The notes: a model not told the origin generated them from the letters alone. DNA of 64,000 nt from Ignelater luminosus (GCA_011009095.1 VTPC01091030.1:167951-231950), one strand, 5' to 3'. Shown: positions 1 to 13,099, counted from the stretch's first letter. Translations and numbers: made by a program.

Positions 1-1190
1 TGAGTAATTTCGTTTTTTGCCCATTTGTAAAATGTTCAGTTTCTTAATACAAAAATATTGTGTAACTGCACCTAGCACTACTAACAAAACTGGTAAGGTT
101 AATTACTAAAAATAAACAATATTGATCGTGTCCACCACACACGAATGTCACCTATATCTATTTAGTAAAGTAAATTCAGAAAGTAAGTTTTTTTCTTAGA
201 TAATCAGGGTAATATTGTGACTACATTAGCAGTATATTTTTATTTGAGAAGTTAGTTGTTCGTTAATTAGTAAGGTTTTAAAAATTGAAGTAAAATAATC
301 GGATGTAATTTAAATGATATAGATATACAGGGATGTGAAGCAAAAACCATACCATGCACATCAGTGACCTGCAATAATAACAGAATCGATGTTTAATGCT
401 CAATCTATCTTTATTAAATTTATTAAATCTTTGGGGGGTTATCGTTTTTAGACACAAGGGCTCTGGCGTAATGACATGATGCCAAGTTTTGCGATGTTGT
501 AGAATGGGTTGCCTGTACAACTGTGAATACCTTAGAACTAGCCCTGCTCATTCTTTTTTTGGGGCAGTGCACAACACAAGGAACATCTAGCTCTGTTTGC
601 TATAGAAAGATCGATGATTTTTCTTTCCCTGTAGCGTTTTGTAATAGCTGGGCTCATGTAACTGTTATTAAATAAAAATGTCTCTGAATAAGGCTGTGCG
701 GATGACTTTACAGGACTACTTCGAGCATGTTGGCAATTCCCTTCGTATACTTGTATTGTTCGATTTAGTAGACACTAGTGTAAGGCCCAGCGCACATTTA
801 AACCAATAGAGCTTAGCTTAGCCCAGCTAAGTATTTGTAACTAATGAAACGATCGTATATTGAACACAGCACAGGAGAGGCCCAAATACAGATCTGGGCC
901 GGTTACGATTTAAATCCAGTTTTACTGCATCCTGAGTCATCGAATTAAAAACGTCGGCGTCAATTTTTAAATTTTAAACAATAGCTGTTGTAACAATCTT
1001 TTGTTTAAGACGACATAGAACTCTAAATCATAGCTACTCATTTTCTCCGGGAAGATCTACATCAAATGCTTGTAAACACAATGTGTTTAATATTTTAGCC
1101 TGCGCTGCCATGACTAGGTTAGCTTAGATCTGCGCTAGGCCAGACTGTACTGGATTCAATGTGCACTGGGCCTAAAGGTATCCTTTTGTT
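1..1190. other. AT-rich intergenic sequence, no gene recognised
   Basis: No convincing coding region, RNA gene or element terminus was seen on either strand. The short open frames have no recognisable motif. Confidence 0.5.
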
Positions 1191-1203
1191 TAAGATGGAT
1201 TAG

Positions 1204-1905
1204 AGGCCTGCACGGGCAGGGTCTTTTAGTCGGACCGAGCTTCGGGCCAAGCTGGGACTCATTTTAAACATCTATCTGGCTGTTGGGTCAATCGGGTGTC
1301 CCGGGCCTCTTAGACCGTTTGAGCCTGTTGCGCTTTTCAGTCTTTGCCAGGCTTATCAGACCGTTAGGTCCAAGTTGGGCTTGCCAGACATTTTTGTACA
1401 CTGACCCGTAGCGAACCGGACTGAGATCTTTTCCGTACCGACTCGAAGGAGCTAATTTCGTCCTGAACGCCACAGGAGGATTGTTATATTGACTTGGACA
1501 GGCGTTATTTTCGCGCTGACACGGACAAACATTGTTTTCATACTGAACTGAAGAGGGGATCGGGTTTCTTGGTCGGGCCTTTGCTCGCCCTGGTCCAAAG
1601 TTCGGGTTTAGGTCGTGCCGGGCCTCAATTTAGAAATCTATCGGGCTTTTCGGGTTTACGTCGGCTCAATTGGATCTGCCGGAGATTCCAGGTCTGTCAG
1701 TCGGGTCGTTCGGGCCTGTCGGATCGTTTGGGTCTCTTGAGTCGTTCGGGTGTCTCAGGCCGTTTGAACCTCCCGGGCTTCTCGAGCCTAGCGGACCATT
1801 CAGGCGTTTCGGGCCGATCGAGAACTTACTGAGTTTTTTTTTCACTTCCAGTCGAGCCGGGCCGGGTTGGGCCTGGAAATTTCGTCCCGTGCAAGGCTCA
1901 CACCA
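1204..1905. mobile_element. GC-rich non-autonomous element with imperfect terminal inverted repeats
   Basis: This 700-bp block is far richer in G and C than its flanks. It is built of many degenerate 10-20 bp motifs of the type TCGGGCCTGTCGG. The left edge contains GCCTGCACGGGC. The right edge contains CCCGTGCAAGGC, its near inverse complement. GC-rich repetition inside short inverted ends resembles the termini of some hAT-type elements. No target duplication was found, so the ends are approximate. The open frames across it are by-products of the repetition. Confidence 0.4.
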
Positions 1906-2099
1906 CTAGAACAGTTAGGAAATACGCCTATTCAGAGAGATTATAGGAAAGCATACTTGAGGGTTTTCTCACTGCCTTCCATAAACGACGACCTTAAAGA
2001 GGATCATTCGGTCAGCAATTTCTTCAGGAAGCTAACTGATGCATTAATCGCAGGAAATTCTGCAAAATTTATATAACTAATTGTAGCAGTGTTCTAAAT

Positions 2100-2355
2100 T
2101 AGGCATAAAAAGAAATGGAAAAATGAACTTGCAAAGAAAAGAGCGGAAGCCTTCTTAATAAGGTCGGAAACTTGCTATTGCCCTTCTTGTAAAACAACCA
2201 CTTATGATGATGTTATCAGACGGTTCTCAAACGTCATGATCTATAGAGTTTACTCTCTGTCAAAACTAACAGTTTTTTCCAATATGGCTGGGTCCCAATT
2301 AACTGCAATGCAGAAACAGGACATTGTTGTGGTTAAGCTTAGAGTTGCAGCTTAA
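2100..2355 (+). pseudogene. Small conserved reading frame with a CxCxxC motif, copy 1
   Basis: After an in-frame TAA at about 2094 the frame stays open to the TAA at 2353-2355. It encodes a CYCPSC motif and the segment YDDVIRRFSNV, and ends in VVVKLRVAA. The second duplication copy keeps the same frame with a few substitutions (15766-16026). I do not recognise a family. The upstream part carries stops, so this looks like the remnant of a larger coding sequence, perhaps of a mobile element. Conservation may only reflect the recent duplication. Confidence 0.25.
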
Positions 2356-3195
2356 TTAGGTAGCAATTCAAATTCTATTCATCGGAGCCAAATTAAAAAC
2401 GAATTAACATTAATCTAGCTTCTGAAGGTAACCGGACTTTTTAGGAATTGTCGAGTCGGTCGAATTGAATTTGGTTTATTCCTACTGCGAAGCAACAGTG
2501 GCCATTATAGGCTGTATACCTCTTCAGCAATGGAGGAAAAAATTTTAATTTAGATTGGAGAACGAAGCAGAAGGTAATATAATGAGGGGTAAGATAGAGT
2601 AAGCGATATCTGTCCTCCCACCGGCTTCTCTGACGTCGTGAGAGGCAAGGACAACCACGAAGAACAAGTGTATCCCACCTGTGGTGCGGTACTAGGATTT
2701 GTTTCTTCTTATGGGATTTTTTTAGCTGATACAGTGAAAGTGGGCACAGGACGTATTAAATTAAATTCCTTACAAAGTAATAAAACACTCTCGAGTTAAG
2801 GCAGTTCTGAGCTTGACTGTTCATCCGAGAACCGTTCAGGAAAATAAAACAAGTCCTGTATTTCTGGGTTTGAAGTAACAACGCAATTTTTGTTTTTTTT
2901 TTATTTTGGCACAGTAAACTTTTTCTTTTTGATTTTGTATAATAATCTCAGTTTAAACTACAGTTTTTATCGTTATTTTTAGGACTACATATTGGACAGC
3001 TAATGTGAATACATTTTTATTGCCAATAACTCGAAAAAATAATTTTGCAAAACGTTCTTGGACAATTTTGACCCAAATTTGTAACACAAAAATAATGTTT
3101 TAATTATTTAAAATAGTGACAGTAACAACAAAGATATTTCCATACTTCAAGATGAAATAAAATCAAAAAGAGCAATAATAGTACTTTTGACTTAC

Positions 3196-4245
3196 CACAC
3201 GTTCCATGGAGTATATTTTATAAAGGGCGTAGACCCCCATTAGAGCGGAAAGGTAAAGTTGACTAGACAATCCAATATGTTCTGGTATAATAGCACGAAA
3301 TCCATTTCTGAACCAAGTCAAAACCGAATCGACTACAGTAAAGCTAGCTAATACCATCATTATGGTTAAGCACAAAAAATAAAATGCTTCAGCTGGCGAA
3401 ACAAAAAGACTCCACCTTTTTATGTCGTTGTTAAAAGCAGAATATAATCGTCGAACTAACACTAATGAGTTCTTTGTCTTTTGTTGGACGCAATATTTTC
3501 TTTCTGATTCTGATATGTAATTCAGTTGGTGTTTTAAATTTTCCTGACACTCAAAGAAGGTGGCTTTAATAAAATCTGCAAATAATGAATAAGCCAATAC
3601 TAAATGAAAGTCTACAGTAAAACAAAACACAGCAGCCAATTTCTTCATTATGGATAATTTTGTTATAGATCCTATTAGTGTTAATGTAATTGTATAGATA
3701 ATTAAAAAGATCACAACATAAATAATATAAAGTCTTGAAAACAGTTTCATTTTAATCACAGAATCCTTTTGTAGAAGAATTTCTGATTTGATGAATCTCC
3801 AGTTGGTAATATTACTTTGAATAGATTTGAATATAGATTCAAGAAGTTTCACTTGGTATAAGCAAACCGTGATACTAACAGTAGTTCTTATGCAGTACAC
3901 CAAATGGGCTATTTCAATTGTTAAAGGAATAAATTTGTCCTTTTCAAATATGACGCTTACGGAATACAAATGACAGACGCTGGTTGATATTAGGAATGTT
4001 GATACTACCAATCCAATACCAATACAATATCTTGAAGGGTGTATTGCGATGTGACGTAAACCTTTACTGTGGTAACAGCTCATATGCAAAGCAAACAATC
4101 CAGTGAGTTTAGAAAAATAAAATGATAAGCCAAATGCACAGGAGATACAATTTTCTGAGTAATGTTCTTCATTTATCCATTTATTAAGAATTTTATTTTT
4201 CATTGCAACAAATGGGATTAACTTAAGCTTTTTTAAATATACCAT
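3196..4245 (-). CDS. Insect gustatory-receptor-like protein, large first exon (copy A)
   Basis: The exon has 350 codons without a stop. It runs from the ATG at 4245 to a consensus donor GTG/GTAAGT (donor at 3190-3195), phase 0. The product is hydrophobic, with about six membrane-spanning stretches (roughly residues 38-55, 75-93, 110-130, 170-195, 205-222 and 282-305) and a further segment near 325-342. Length, topology and the late phase-0 intron fit the insect Gr/7tm_7 family, ligand-gated cation channels of taste neurons. The family's short last exon, with the TYhhhhhQF signature (h = hydrophobic), was not found downstream, so the gene is incomplete here. About 27 residues differ from copy B at 16844-17893. 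Distinct odorant-receptor membership cannot be fully excluded without the C-terminus. Confidence 0.7.
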
Positions 4246-4512
4246 TTTTCAAACCAAATGCTACTAGCTGAATTGAGGTTAATTGCAGTGAACGAATAAT
4301 TTATAATGTCAACAGGATTACAGAAGGTTAATAAAACATTAATAAATAAATGAATAGATTTTATCTTACGCAAATAAAATATTTTTTATGTGATTTAGTT
4401 TGGAATTTCATTCTATTTTCGTCCTTTTGATATTACAGGAAAATCCAGTGATGTAACATTATAATTATTACTACAGAATACACAATAAAAATCCCTTAAA
4501 ATCTCAAGTGAG

Positions 4513-5255
4513 ATTTTTCATTTTGTCATCGCAGAGGCGGACCGCCAGCTTTGGGGGTCCTCCCAATTAACCCGAGTTTGGGCTAGTTGTGGAGACCATT
4601 CGCCATTTTACTGATAAACTGTTTTTGATACGTTTTTAAACAGAAAAAATTATAGCCAACAAACATTGAAGATTTTTTTTATTTTTTATTATATCTCCTC
4701 CCATAATGCGACATACAATTTAACCTTAGGATTTCATCAGTACCTAAAGGGTATGTTGATATCTGTATCTCAGATTTTGGTATCAAACTAAATGTGTCAC
4801 TCAACTAACTTTCCTTGCTTCTGATAATATTATAAAACTGTTCCAATTAAATAATAAGAATTTTTATAGACTAGTATTAATAGTAATAATATCAGATTTT
4901 GATAAATAAATAAACAGCAAAAAGGCTCACGTTAGTGGGACAAACGTTTATTTCAAAAGTAATTTTATGGAACTAGAACTCTGAGTCAGTTGAAGAATTC
5001 TACGTGTATATCAATGACCGATTACGAATACTTGGCTTTATTAATTGAGTAAAAAGTCACAACTTTAAACAACAGAGGAACGCGTGGCGCACTAGAACAA
5101 CTTAAAGCACATTCAGAGCAAGCAACTCACTAGAAAATACCCAAGGCTGCCTCTGAAAGAGGCCTCGGGACGAGACAAGTATCAATTTTGCCAACCATAC
5201 GTAACAAAGTTTAAATTGTTAATTTTATTTGTTTCTGGTAAGGAGTCTCGAGGAT
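4513..5255. other. Non-coding spacer with a possible hAT-like terminus
   Basis: No gene was seen. The motif CAGAGGCGGACCGCC at about 4533 resembles a hAT-type terminal repeat, but no partner terminus was found nearby. Confidence 0.3.
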
Positions 5256-5259
5256 TATG

Positions 5260-6870
5260 GAAGTCGATTAAATCAATACCTTCAAGAAATCGACAACCAA
5301 GCGGCAAATAAGGTGTACGAAAACGTAGTAGATAGTACTAAAAAAGCTGCAAGAGAAGCCTGAGGTACAAGGGAGATTCCAAAAAGTAATAAATATTGGT
5401 GAAATCCTGAAATTAAGGAACTTATAGAAGGAAAAAAGAAACTTTATCAAAAATTGCTCAACACAAAAGATCAAGACGGAAAATTATAGACAACAAAAGA
5501 GAAACGTGGCACAAAAAATGCCAAGAAATAGAGACATATATTGGAGGAAGGAAATGTAGCAAGGTTTGGAAATTCATAAATAAAGTGAAGACCAAGGAAA
5601 GACTAAGAAGCCCACTTCGATTAATACCGGTACGAGAATGGGTAAAACACTATGAAGATCTACTAACTGAACAAAGACCCGCATACACACAAATCACACC
5701 CACTAAAGTACTACTAGAGGGAGAAGAAATATACATAAATACAGAAGAAGTAAAAAAGGCAATACAACAGCTGAAAATGGAAAATCCCCTGGCCCAGATG
5801 GAATAAACGCAGAGCTGCTCAAAAATGGAACGGAAAAATTATACATTATTATATACATTATATACATTACATCAATCCACAAAAAGGAAAATAAACTAAA
5901 TTGCAGCAACTGTCGTGGGACATCGGTAATAAGTTCAATTAGTAGAGTGTATGGAAGAATCATAAGAGACATGATAGAACAAGAATATAAAAAGTATGAA
6001 GAAGAACAACAGTGCGGTTTACGTACTGGCAGATCCTGTACGGATATTGTATTCTGCTTGAGACAAATAATAGAAAAGAAATTAGAAAGAAACAGAACTA
6101 CACACCTAGTATTCATAGACTTGCAGAAAGCATATGATAACATACCCATCGAAAAATTGTGGAAAGCACTCCAAAATACGAATATTAACTATACTCTAGT
6201 GAAAGCTGTCCAAAACCTATACAATGATATGAAATCAACTGCAAAAATAGGAAACAAAACATCAGAACTAATACTAGCTAACAACGAAACGATAGGAAGA
6301 TGTGAAGAACATAAAATATCTAGGAATATATTTTAACTAAGAAGGAACGGATGACATAGTGATAAAATCCAGAGTAAATAAAGCAAGGGAAATTACTAAA
6401 GCTCTCAAAGGGATATTTTGAAGCACGGAAATAGAAAGACGAAAAAGAATAAGGATCTATGAATGCATGATAAAAAATACGTTGTTATACGGATCGGAAA
6501 CATGGAGAATGAAAAAACACTTAAAGAGAAAAATAGAAGCGACAGAAATTGATGTCTTAAAAAGAGCTGCAAAAACATCAAAATTAGAAAGGATACGAAA
6601 CGACATCATAAAAGAACAGATGGGAATAAAAAAAAACTATAAAAGATTGCATAGAGAAGAAACAACGGACACGTGCAAAGGATAGGAAAAGAGAGACTGC
6701 CGAAGAAAATTATGAAATGGATACCACTCGAAAACAAAAAGAGGGGCAGACCAAAGCAAACATGGATTCGTGGAATAAGGAAGTATATGAGCGAAAGGAA
6801 TCTAACTGATGAGAACTGCACCAATAAGAAAACAATGCAATTACAAATCAGACGTCGTCGGACATTTTGA
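5260..6870 (+). mobile_element. Degenerate LINE (non-LTR retrotransposon), RT with internal deletion
   Basis: Several frames together give the order expected of a LINE ORF2. First comes an endonuclease-RT linker (KELIEGKKKLYQKLLN near 5410-5460). Next is the early RT block (TGRSCTDIVFCLRQI, then FIDLQKAYDNIP) at 6020-6150. Then come the post-RT blocks SRVNKAREI, LLYGSETW and IDVLKRA at 6370-6570. The C-terminal motif RGRPKQTWIRGIRKYM lies near 6743-6790. The catalytic YADD-type box is missing: the sequence jumps from GNKTSE to the late RT region near 6260-6310. In-frame stops are frequent. The type is RTE- or Jockey-like; the clade is unassigned. Confidence 0.8.
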
Positions 6871-6889
6871 AACTGAAAAAAATTTTTTC

Positions 6890-9800
6890 TGACCGCGCAG
6901 AGGGCCCATTGATTGAACAGAGCCCTGGGCCCCTGTGTGGATGGTTGCTTTTGATAAGTAGAAGCAGAGGAGTACAGTATAACCATGAAGATGCTGTGCA
7001 ATTTAACTCTGCAGGCGATATACTTGATTGATCAAAGGATTGTTAGCAGATATATTGGTCAAAGTTGTAACGGGCCAGTGCTCAAAGGTATGCACAAGTC
7101 CCGTCCAGACCCATGGTAGATGTTAAATCCCGTAGCTCATGCCGCAGATGGGGTGGATTCTCAAATAAACTTGGCTAATCTCTCACAAAGAGAAGCTCAC
7201 CGTTTTTCAAAACTCTTATTAAACTAATAGATGGTCGTAAAAGAGGGCGCCAGCAGTCGTAGATCGAAGGGTCCTGATGGTCGGTCACGCGACTACTCGT
7301 GAATCCGACACCCTGTATATAGGCCTCTTACGAAACCTCACCCTGTGTGTAACTTACCTCGTGGAAGCTCTATTAAAACTCGCTCTGACGTTTCACCAAT
7401 GAGACTCAATACACAAAATAAACACTGTATAAGCACTTGATTTGTCTTACTTAATTTTGCTAAGGAAGTCCTCTGAAGACTTCCTTCTTTTAAAACGATA
7501 CAAGAGAGAAATGCCAATTCAATATTTACTTCTCTCTTGAGCAAAGGTATCTAGTCTATAATTGAAATTTGGAATATACACTACGTGCTTTTTGATAGCC
7601 AAAAGAACAAAATAATGAAATTAAGCTGCTTCGCCTGGACCAGAGATCCACTTACAAAAACAAAAATACAAAAAGTCGACCTTACTTACATTTATTAAAA
7701 CAATAATGATAATAAAAAAATGAGTCAAACACACACAAACAAAAATACAAAAACAATAACAAAATAACACTACAAAAGAATATCAATAAGAGGCATAAAT
7801 TAATTTCTGTTTGGAGAACAGAGTCGATAAAATTTTAAAATAGAACACAAAAGATCAAAATTCAAATATTAATTAACCCGACTAAGGTAAACTTGACCAT
7901 AAATTGTTAAATATTGACAACTGAACTTTACATTTAAGAACAAAGAAATGATTGCCAAGTTAGTAATTTTTGTTGCGACAATTTATCAAACACCAGCTAA
8001 AATTACCTGGGAACGTTCCTGTTACAAATTAGTTAAAAAGTTACTTGTAAAACTTATGATTCAATAAAACAATACGAAACTAATCCTGTCTAAGCAAAGT
8101 TTTCGTATAAAATATTTCACAAAGTTCGACGTTCTCCTAGTCTTTAAACATTAAAATTCATATAATAAAACATAGCAGGTGTTCTTTCTTACTCATACAG
8201 GAATTCTTTCTTCCAGAAGGTACGTGCAGACCTCTGTTTTCCGACGAAAGGCAGCTAGATCCAATAATTGAGAAACTTTAATTTCGAAGAACAACCACTT
8301 ATTTTACGTTAATCACAAAAAACATAAGAACAAAATCCAGGCGTTTACACACAATTTTATAAACGAAAATCACTGAGTCTCAAGCACTATTAAAATTTTG
8401 CGGAGCTTCTAAAATGTAGTCTACACACAGATGCTACACCAACGGGGCCAAAATGGTTGCGTTCCTACCCTCTACAATTTCTGCTTCCTGGAGGACACCA
8501 GCGTAATTATATTTGGGTTATACATTCCCCACGATAACGAAATTTATAAGCCTTGCTGTTGGCAAACAAACCACTTTCTTCCGCGACTATTGCGCGTCTC
8601 TGACACGAAGAAATTACGATTTCTCCAGTCCGATCTCTTTTTTTTTCTAAGAGGGTTGCTTCACTTAATTTGGTTTGAATCCAATTAGGGGATGTAGAGG
8701 TAAACGTCGAAAATTACCACACGTTGGTTCAAGTCAACAGCTATCCACGTAATGCCTAACCTCTGCGTTTTTTGTTACGCAGTTCGTACTTACGGAAGTG
8801 GGGTTAAAAAGTCGGATATACACCCTAACAGATTAAGACATTAATACTCTTTATGCGACAATGGAAAATTTTACTTGTAGATTCGCTAGTTTAAATTTGA
8901 CTTCCCCGAGACTGTGTGACTGCAGCATTGCAACTAATGATTCTGGGAATTTGATATTGGAAATCAACGAAAGACACGTCTACTGGAGTCTAAGTGTCGA
9001 GACCACAAAAATATTAATTCTTTAAAATAACATTATAACAAACATTCGTTTAATGAAACAATTCAGATATTGCGCGCCAAGAAAACAAATATCCGAACGA
9101 AATTGAAAAACAGGGGCTGATTTAGTGCGAATTTTAAAATAACATTACAAAGTATCTAATGAATACACTGATATTAAGGCTTTTCTTAAGCTAACTTTGA
9201 TTGACACGAGTGAGGTTAACTTTTGACTAAATAAAGGTAAGAGTCTCCTGGTAAATTCTGATCGTCCTCTTATTTTAAAAAGTTTTCGTTCGTAAATACA
9301 TTATTTCTTTTTAGAAATTAAAGTTCAACGCTTTCCTTTAATATAAAAGCTTTTTCGTTTAATGCTCCTTGACATTGTCGTAATTTATGACTTGGAAACG
9401 TTAAACTTCTTTAATATTCTTTTATAAAATGTTTTCTTAATACTGAATTAAAGACATATTTCGTCTCTAAAATTACATTTTTCTGGTTTCATTTCTGCAA
9501 TTCACAGAAATCTACGCTCTTATCGTTTGGTTTTATTACCCTTAAAACTACAAATCTGTCAACTTGACAGGCATAGACGAGATTTATTTTTCCTAGGATT
9601 CTCTAATGCAACGTGCAAGTTCTCGCTACATCACACCCTGCTTGCACTATGTGATTAGTTTGTCTAAACATACAATATGTTAAAGAGCCAATTATCTCTT
9701 GGTACAACCCTCTTGGGGAGTTGGAAGTGCCATTTCTCGCTTGAAAACGCCGAGAGTTCTTCTGCCGCCTCCGTAAGTACCACACGTGCCTCTCGTGTTA

Positions 9801-11440
9801 CTCCTCTGTGGGATATTTTGGACTTAGAAGTTTTTCGCGAAGTACCGAGGAATAAAAAATTTATGCTAAGGTTAATTGTACCTGACAGCAAAGTTCGCGA
9901 TTTAATTCTGTCTTCGTTTCTTAATCAACTGATAATCCCCAGATATATCAATATTTATCGTTCTGCATCTTTAAAAAGCATCGCCAACAGGCGAAATCTT
10001 CCAATTAAACCCACATTGAACTCTCACAACTTATCGTACCGCTAATTATCTCATAATACCTGAATTTTTCTTGTGTTTCGAACTGCCTACAAGATTCACA
10101 CTACCGTGCTTTAATTAGATGTGTGAGAAATCACTTCATATTACCGTATTAATTAACGTATGAGGAAGACGTTCATTACCTGTAAATATTTATGCAATAT
10201 CTGCGAATTAAAACTTGTGTAAAAGTGCCGTGAGGTTAGTAAACTTTGTGCTAAGAGCTGATTCCGCTCTCTAAAGGATATTTTCTGAGATGATAAATAC
10301 ATGTTACTTTTATTTTACTTGACGTCTTATGACGAAGCAAAGTTGGCACACACAATCTCCCAACCCACCTTCGCAATCATTTGTGAAACCTATCTACATC
10401 TTGACCTCTTGGAAAAGAGTAACCCCGTTATAAAAAGCTTACTCACCCGCCGCTTCACACTGGTGAAAGATCGGTTAAAACCATGGTGTGATAGAAATAT
10501 TTGGTTCATTGAATCATAACTTAATTATTTTATTTTGAACTTTACTATCTTTATTTGTTTGCATCCTTTTATGCATAATATTTATAAACTTAATGTGTAC
10601 CTTTATCGTTCACTTATGATCAATATTGTTAACGTAACGTTACAGTTTGTCAAGCTATTTTGTTTACCGAATTATCTATTTATATTCTTTTATTGAAAAC
10701 CGCGGTTAATTGCAATAAACATTGTCATTATTTCTATGCTTCTTTCATAAAGGACCAAGGAATCTTATCTTAATATTTACAGTCGGTTCATCATATGTAT
10801 GTGTACCTTGCCTTCATTGTTCCAGTGCTTCTTGTTTTGTACTGGTTTGCTAGACCGTAAACGTTGATAAGCTTCACCTGATCGCATTTATTGTTTACCT
10901 GTCTATATTTTTGTACTGTTGTTTCGCTGTTCATTATTGTTTATTTAGGTATATGAATTTCTTTTTCTGCTGCATCCTGTTTCTTATACAATCACTTCTT
11001 TACAGTATGCCAATATATATATTAATTATTTTCGAACTTTTATTGAGTTATGAGCATACTCGTTAAAACCTTACAGGAACAACTGACCTGAATTACGGTG
11101 ACGTCAACGCTCTGGTACGGATTAATTATTTTGAGATTATCTTGTGTAAGTAAGTATCTAACTAGAGTGCAGTACTGACCTATATATAAAGCTCAGCTGT
11201 GGGGTCTTCTATTCGAAACTAGGTCACCGACATTTTACTACAGCTGGCGCCCTCTCAATATCGAAACCCTTAACATTATTTATCGCTTGCTGTAAGCTCT
11301 CTTAGCTCACGACCCGTCTTCGACTGTATAAAAGCTAGCATTACAAGTGGCATATCGATTTTATATATGTTTACACTACCGATGGGTCACTAATCCCAGT
11401 TTTTCCTGTAACAACTTGTCTAGGAGAATTTAATCTAAAT
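6890..11440. other. 4.5 kb without a recognisable gene; possible decayed mobile element
   Basis: Open frames up to 122 codons occur (for example 9677-10045) but match no family I know. A 13-base inverted pair, AGAGGGCGCCAGC, lies at 7242-7254 and in inverse orientation at 11243-11255. A CACCCTGTATATA-like end lies near 7308. These suggest old DNA transposons, but no transposase or target duplication was seen. Confidence 0.3.
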
Positions 11441-11448
11441 GTACTTAC

Positions 11449-12470
11449 CGAGCATTCAAGATGTTGAATATCATGAATAATATAAACCGCTAATGAAGCA
11501 GAAACACTTAGTTGAAATATTAGTCCAAAGAATTCTGTCGGTACAGGAAACGAGCCGCCCTTAACGAAAGTTATTATAGATGCCACACCAACAAATCCGC
11601 TTATGATCGTTATGGTAATATAGCTGAACATAAGTATAACAGTAGGAATGCTACAAAATTTATTCCAACACCTCAGATTTAACATAACGATAGTATGTAA
11701 CCTTCTGGATAAAGCCAAAAATTCCTGAAAAGAGAACTTTTGTTTCACTAGAAAGCTCATTTGGTTATCAAACACTAATTTCTTCGACATTTGTTTTATT
11801 AAGTATTTTTGATAGTTTGACATTATCCTTGTTACAATTGTTGTCGCAATTATATACCTATCCAGAAATTAGCATGAAATCTACCCAGAAACACAAAAAA
11901 GATCCTGTTTTGTTAATATTATCCCATAAATCCATCTTGAAATTGATAAAATACAAAAATGTTCCATACACACTCAACATCAATAAGACAGTAACGACGC
12001 TTATAAATAAAGCCAAATTTATCGAACGTATATCCTTTTCATTTAGCAAATTGCGAGAAGTAACAGTTTTCCATTTTCTCATCATTGCCTCCGGTACTTC
12101 ATAATACATTTAAATTGCATATAATGATCATAGCCGATCTGGAGCAATAAATGAGGTTTTCAATAAACGATAAGAGTGTTAATAGGTCTCGCTTATGTTT
12201 GAAACAATTTAAAAGTTCATAAACTTGATAACCACTTGTAATCATTAAAAATAAAGATATGGAAAAGCTGACTAAAATGTAGAATTTGGCATAAAAGATT
12301 TCAAATATCTTGGTATTATTATGACAGCATTTTAGACCAAAACAAGGTAATCCAAACCAATTCATGAGGTGCGTTATGCTTCCAACACCACAAGAAAAAT
12401 AGTTTGGTAGAAGATTTACTTCTGTTTTAAATTTGGTAAGAAGCTTTAATTTTCGATACCCAATCTTCAT
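11449..12470 (-). pseudogene. Gustatory-receptor-like pseudogene (copy C) with two frameshifts
   Basis: Three overlapping minus-strand frames together give about 340 codons of a hydrophobic receptor. They start MKIGYRKLKLL at 12470 and end IIHDIQHLECS at a consensus donor TCG/GTAAGT (11443-11448), phase 0. That is the same intron position and phase as in copies A and B. The first shift lies at about 12098-12110, where a stop precedes the next frame. The second lies at about 11845-11865. Each equals one extra base, and neither is in a homopolymer, so simple sequencing slippage is not the obvious cause. The motif FWVDFMLIS matches FTVDFHLVL in copy A. It is strongly diverged from A and B. No C-terminal exon was found. 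It could still be functional if the two shifts are assembly errors. Confidence 0.65.
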
Positions 12471-12479
12471 GTTAAGGAA

Positions 12480-13095
12480 TCTTTGAAAAAATGATAAAAG
12501 TCAGTTGAGGTCAATTAAGCTTGTTCATTATTCATGAGATAGTAAACGTAAATAGTCTGTATTTACTGTTCAATTAGAGTTGTTGAGATTCAGTAATAAT
12601 TAATTATGTTATACAAACTATTGCCTTTATTTTTAAATTATTCCTATTTTCTTGTTCTAATTGTCAAGTTTATACTTACAGTTTTATTAGGAATCCCACT
12701 GAAGTGATCGAAACAATAAAAAGTAAAGATTGCATTTAACAAATGAAAGTCGACATTGTTTCCGCTTTGACAGATTGCTCTAGAAAATGTTCTAATTTCA
12801 ATTTTGAAATATAGGGATCGAATTACACCGGAATGCTAAGTTTCAGCTTGATAGCTTTAATATTTCCCGAGTAATGCGTGAAGACTGTTAAATGGGACAC
12901 CCTCTATAGCGACCCATCATGATAACGGTTTAACTGAACTGTTCGGAAAGTAACCAAATTTTTATATGCAGGATTTGGCCACAGTTTAAGACAGGTGTGA
13001 GCTCAAAAACTTTTTCTACGATATTAATTTGCTCTTGCATCCTCTACGTAAAAATAAATCAGATCGGTACAGTTCCGTTTGGGTCATTTAGTTAC
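12480..13095. other. Non-coding spacer
   Basis: No gene was seen. A GGACACCCTCTATA motif near 12895 resembles the end of a common type of insect DNA transposon. Confidence 0.3.
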
Positions 13096-13099
13096 TAGA

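Larger units (their letters stand above)
1832..4512. repeat. Segmental duplication, copy 1 (contains Gr copy A)
   Basis: This block aligns in the same orientation, at about 95% identity by eye, with 15540-18285. Homology begins near the motif AACTTACTGAGTTTTTT and ends near CCTTAAAATCTC. Copy 1 has about 25 bp near 2680-2710 that copy 2 lacks. It lacks 124 bp present in copy 2 at about 18085-18208. The unit includes the Gr open exon, its flanks and a small conserved reading frame on the plus strand. Confidence 0.85.

Noticed and set aside
1494..1832. 112-codon open frame in GC-rich sequence
   Set aside because: The frame is a by-product of short repeated GC motifs. The overlapping frame is equally open and neither resembles a protein family.
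10780..11370. Possible LTR with a TATAAAAG promoter-like motif
   Set aside because: No matching second LTR, primer-binding site or gag-pol frame was found nearby.
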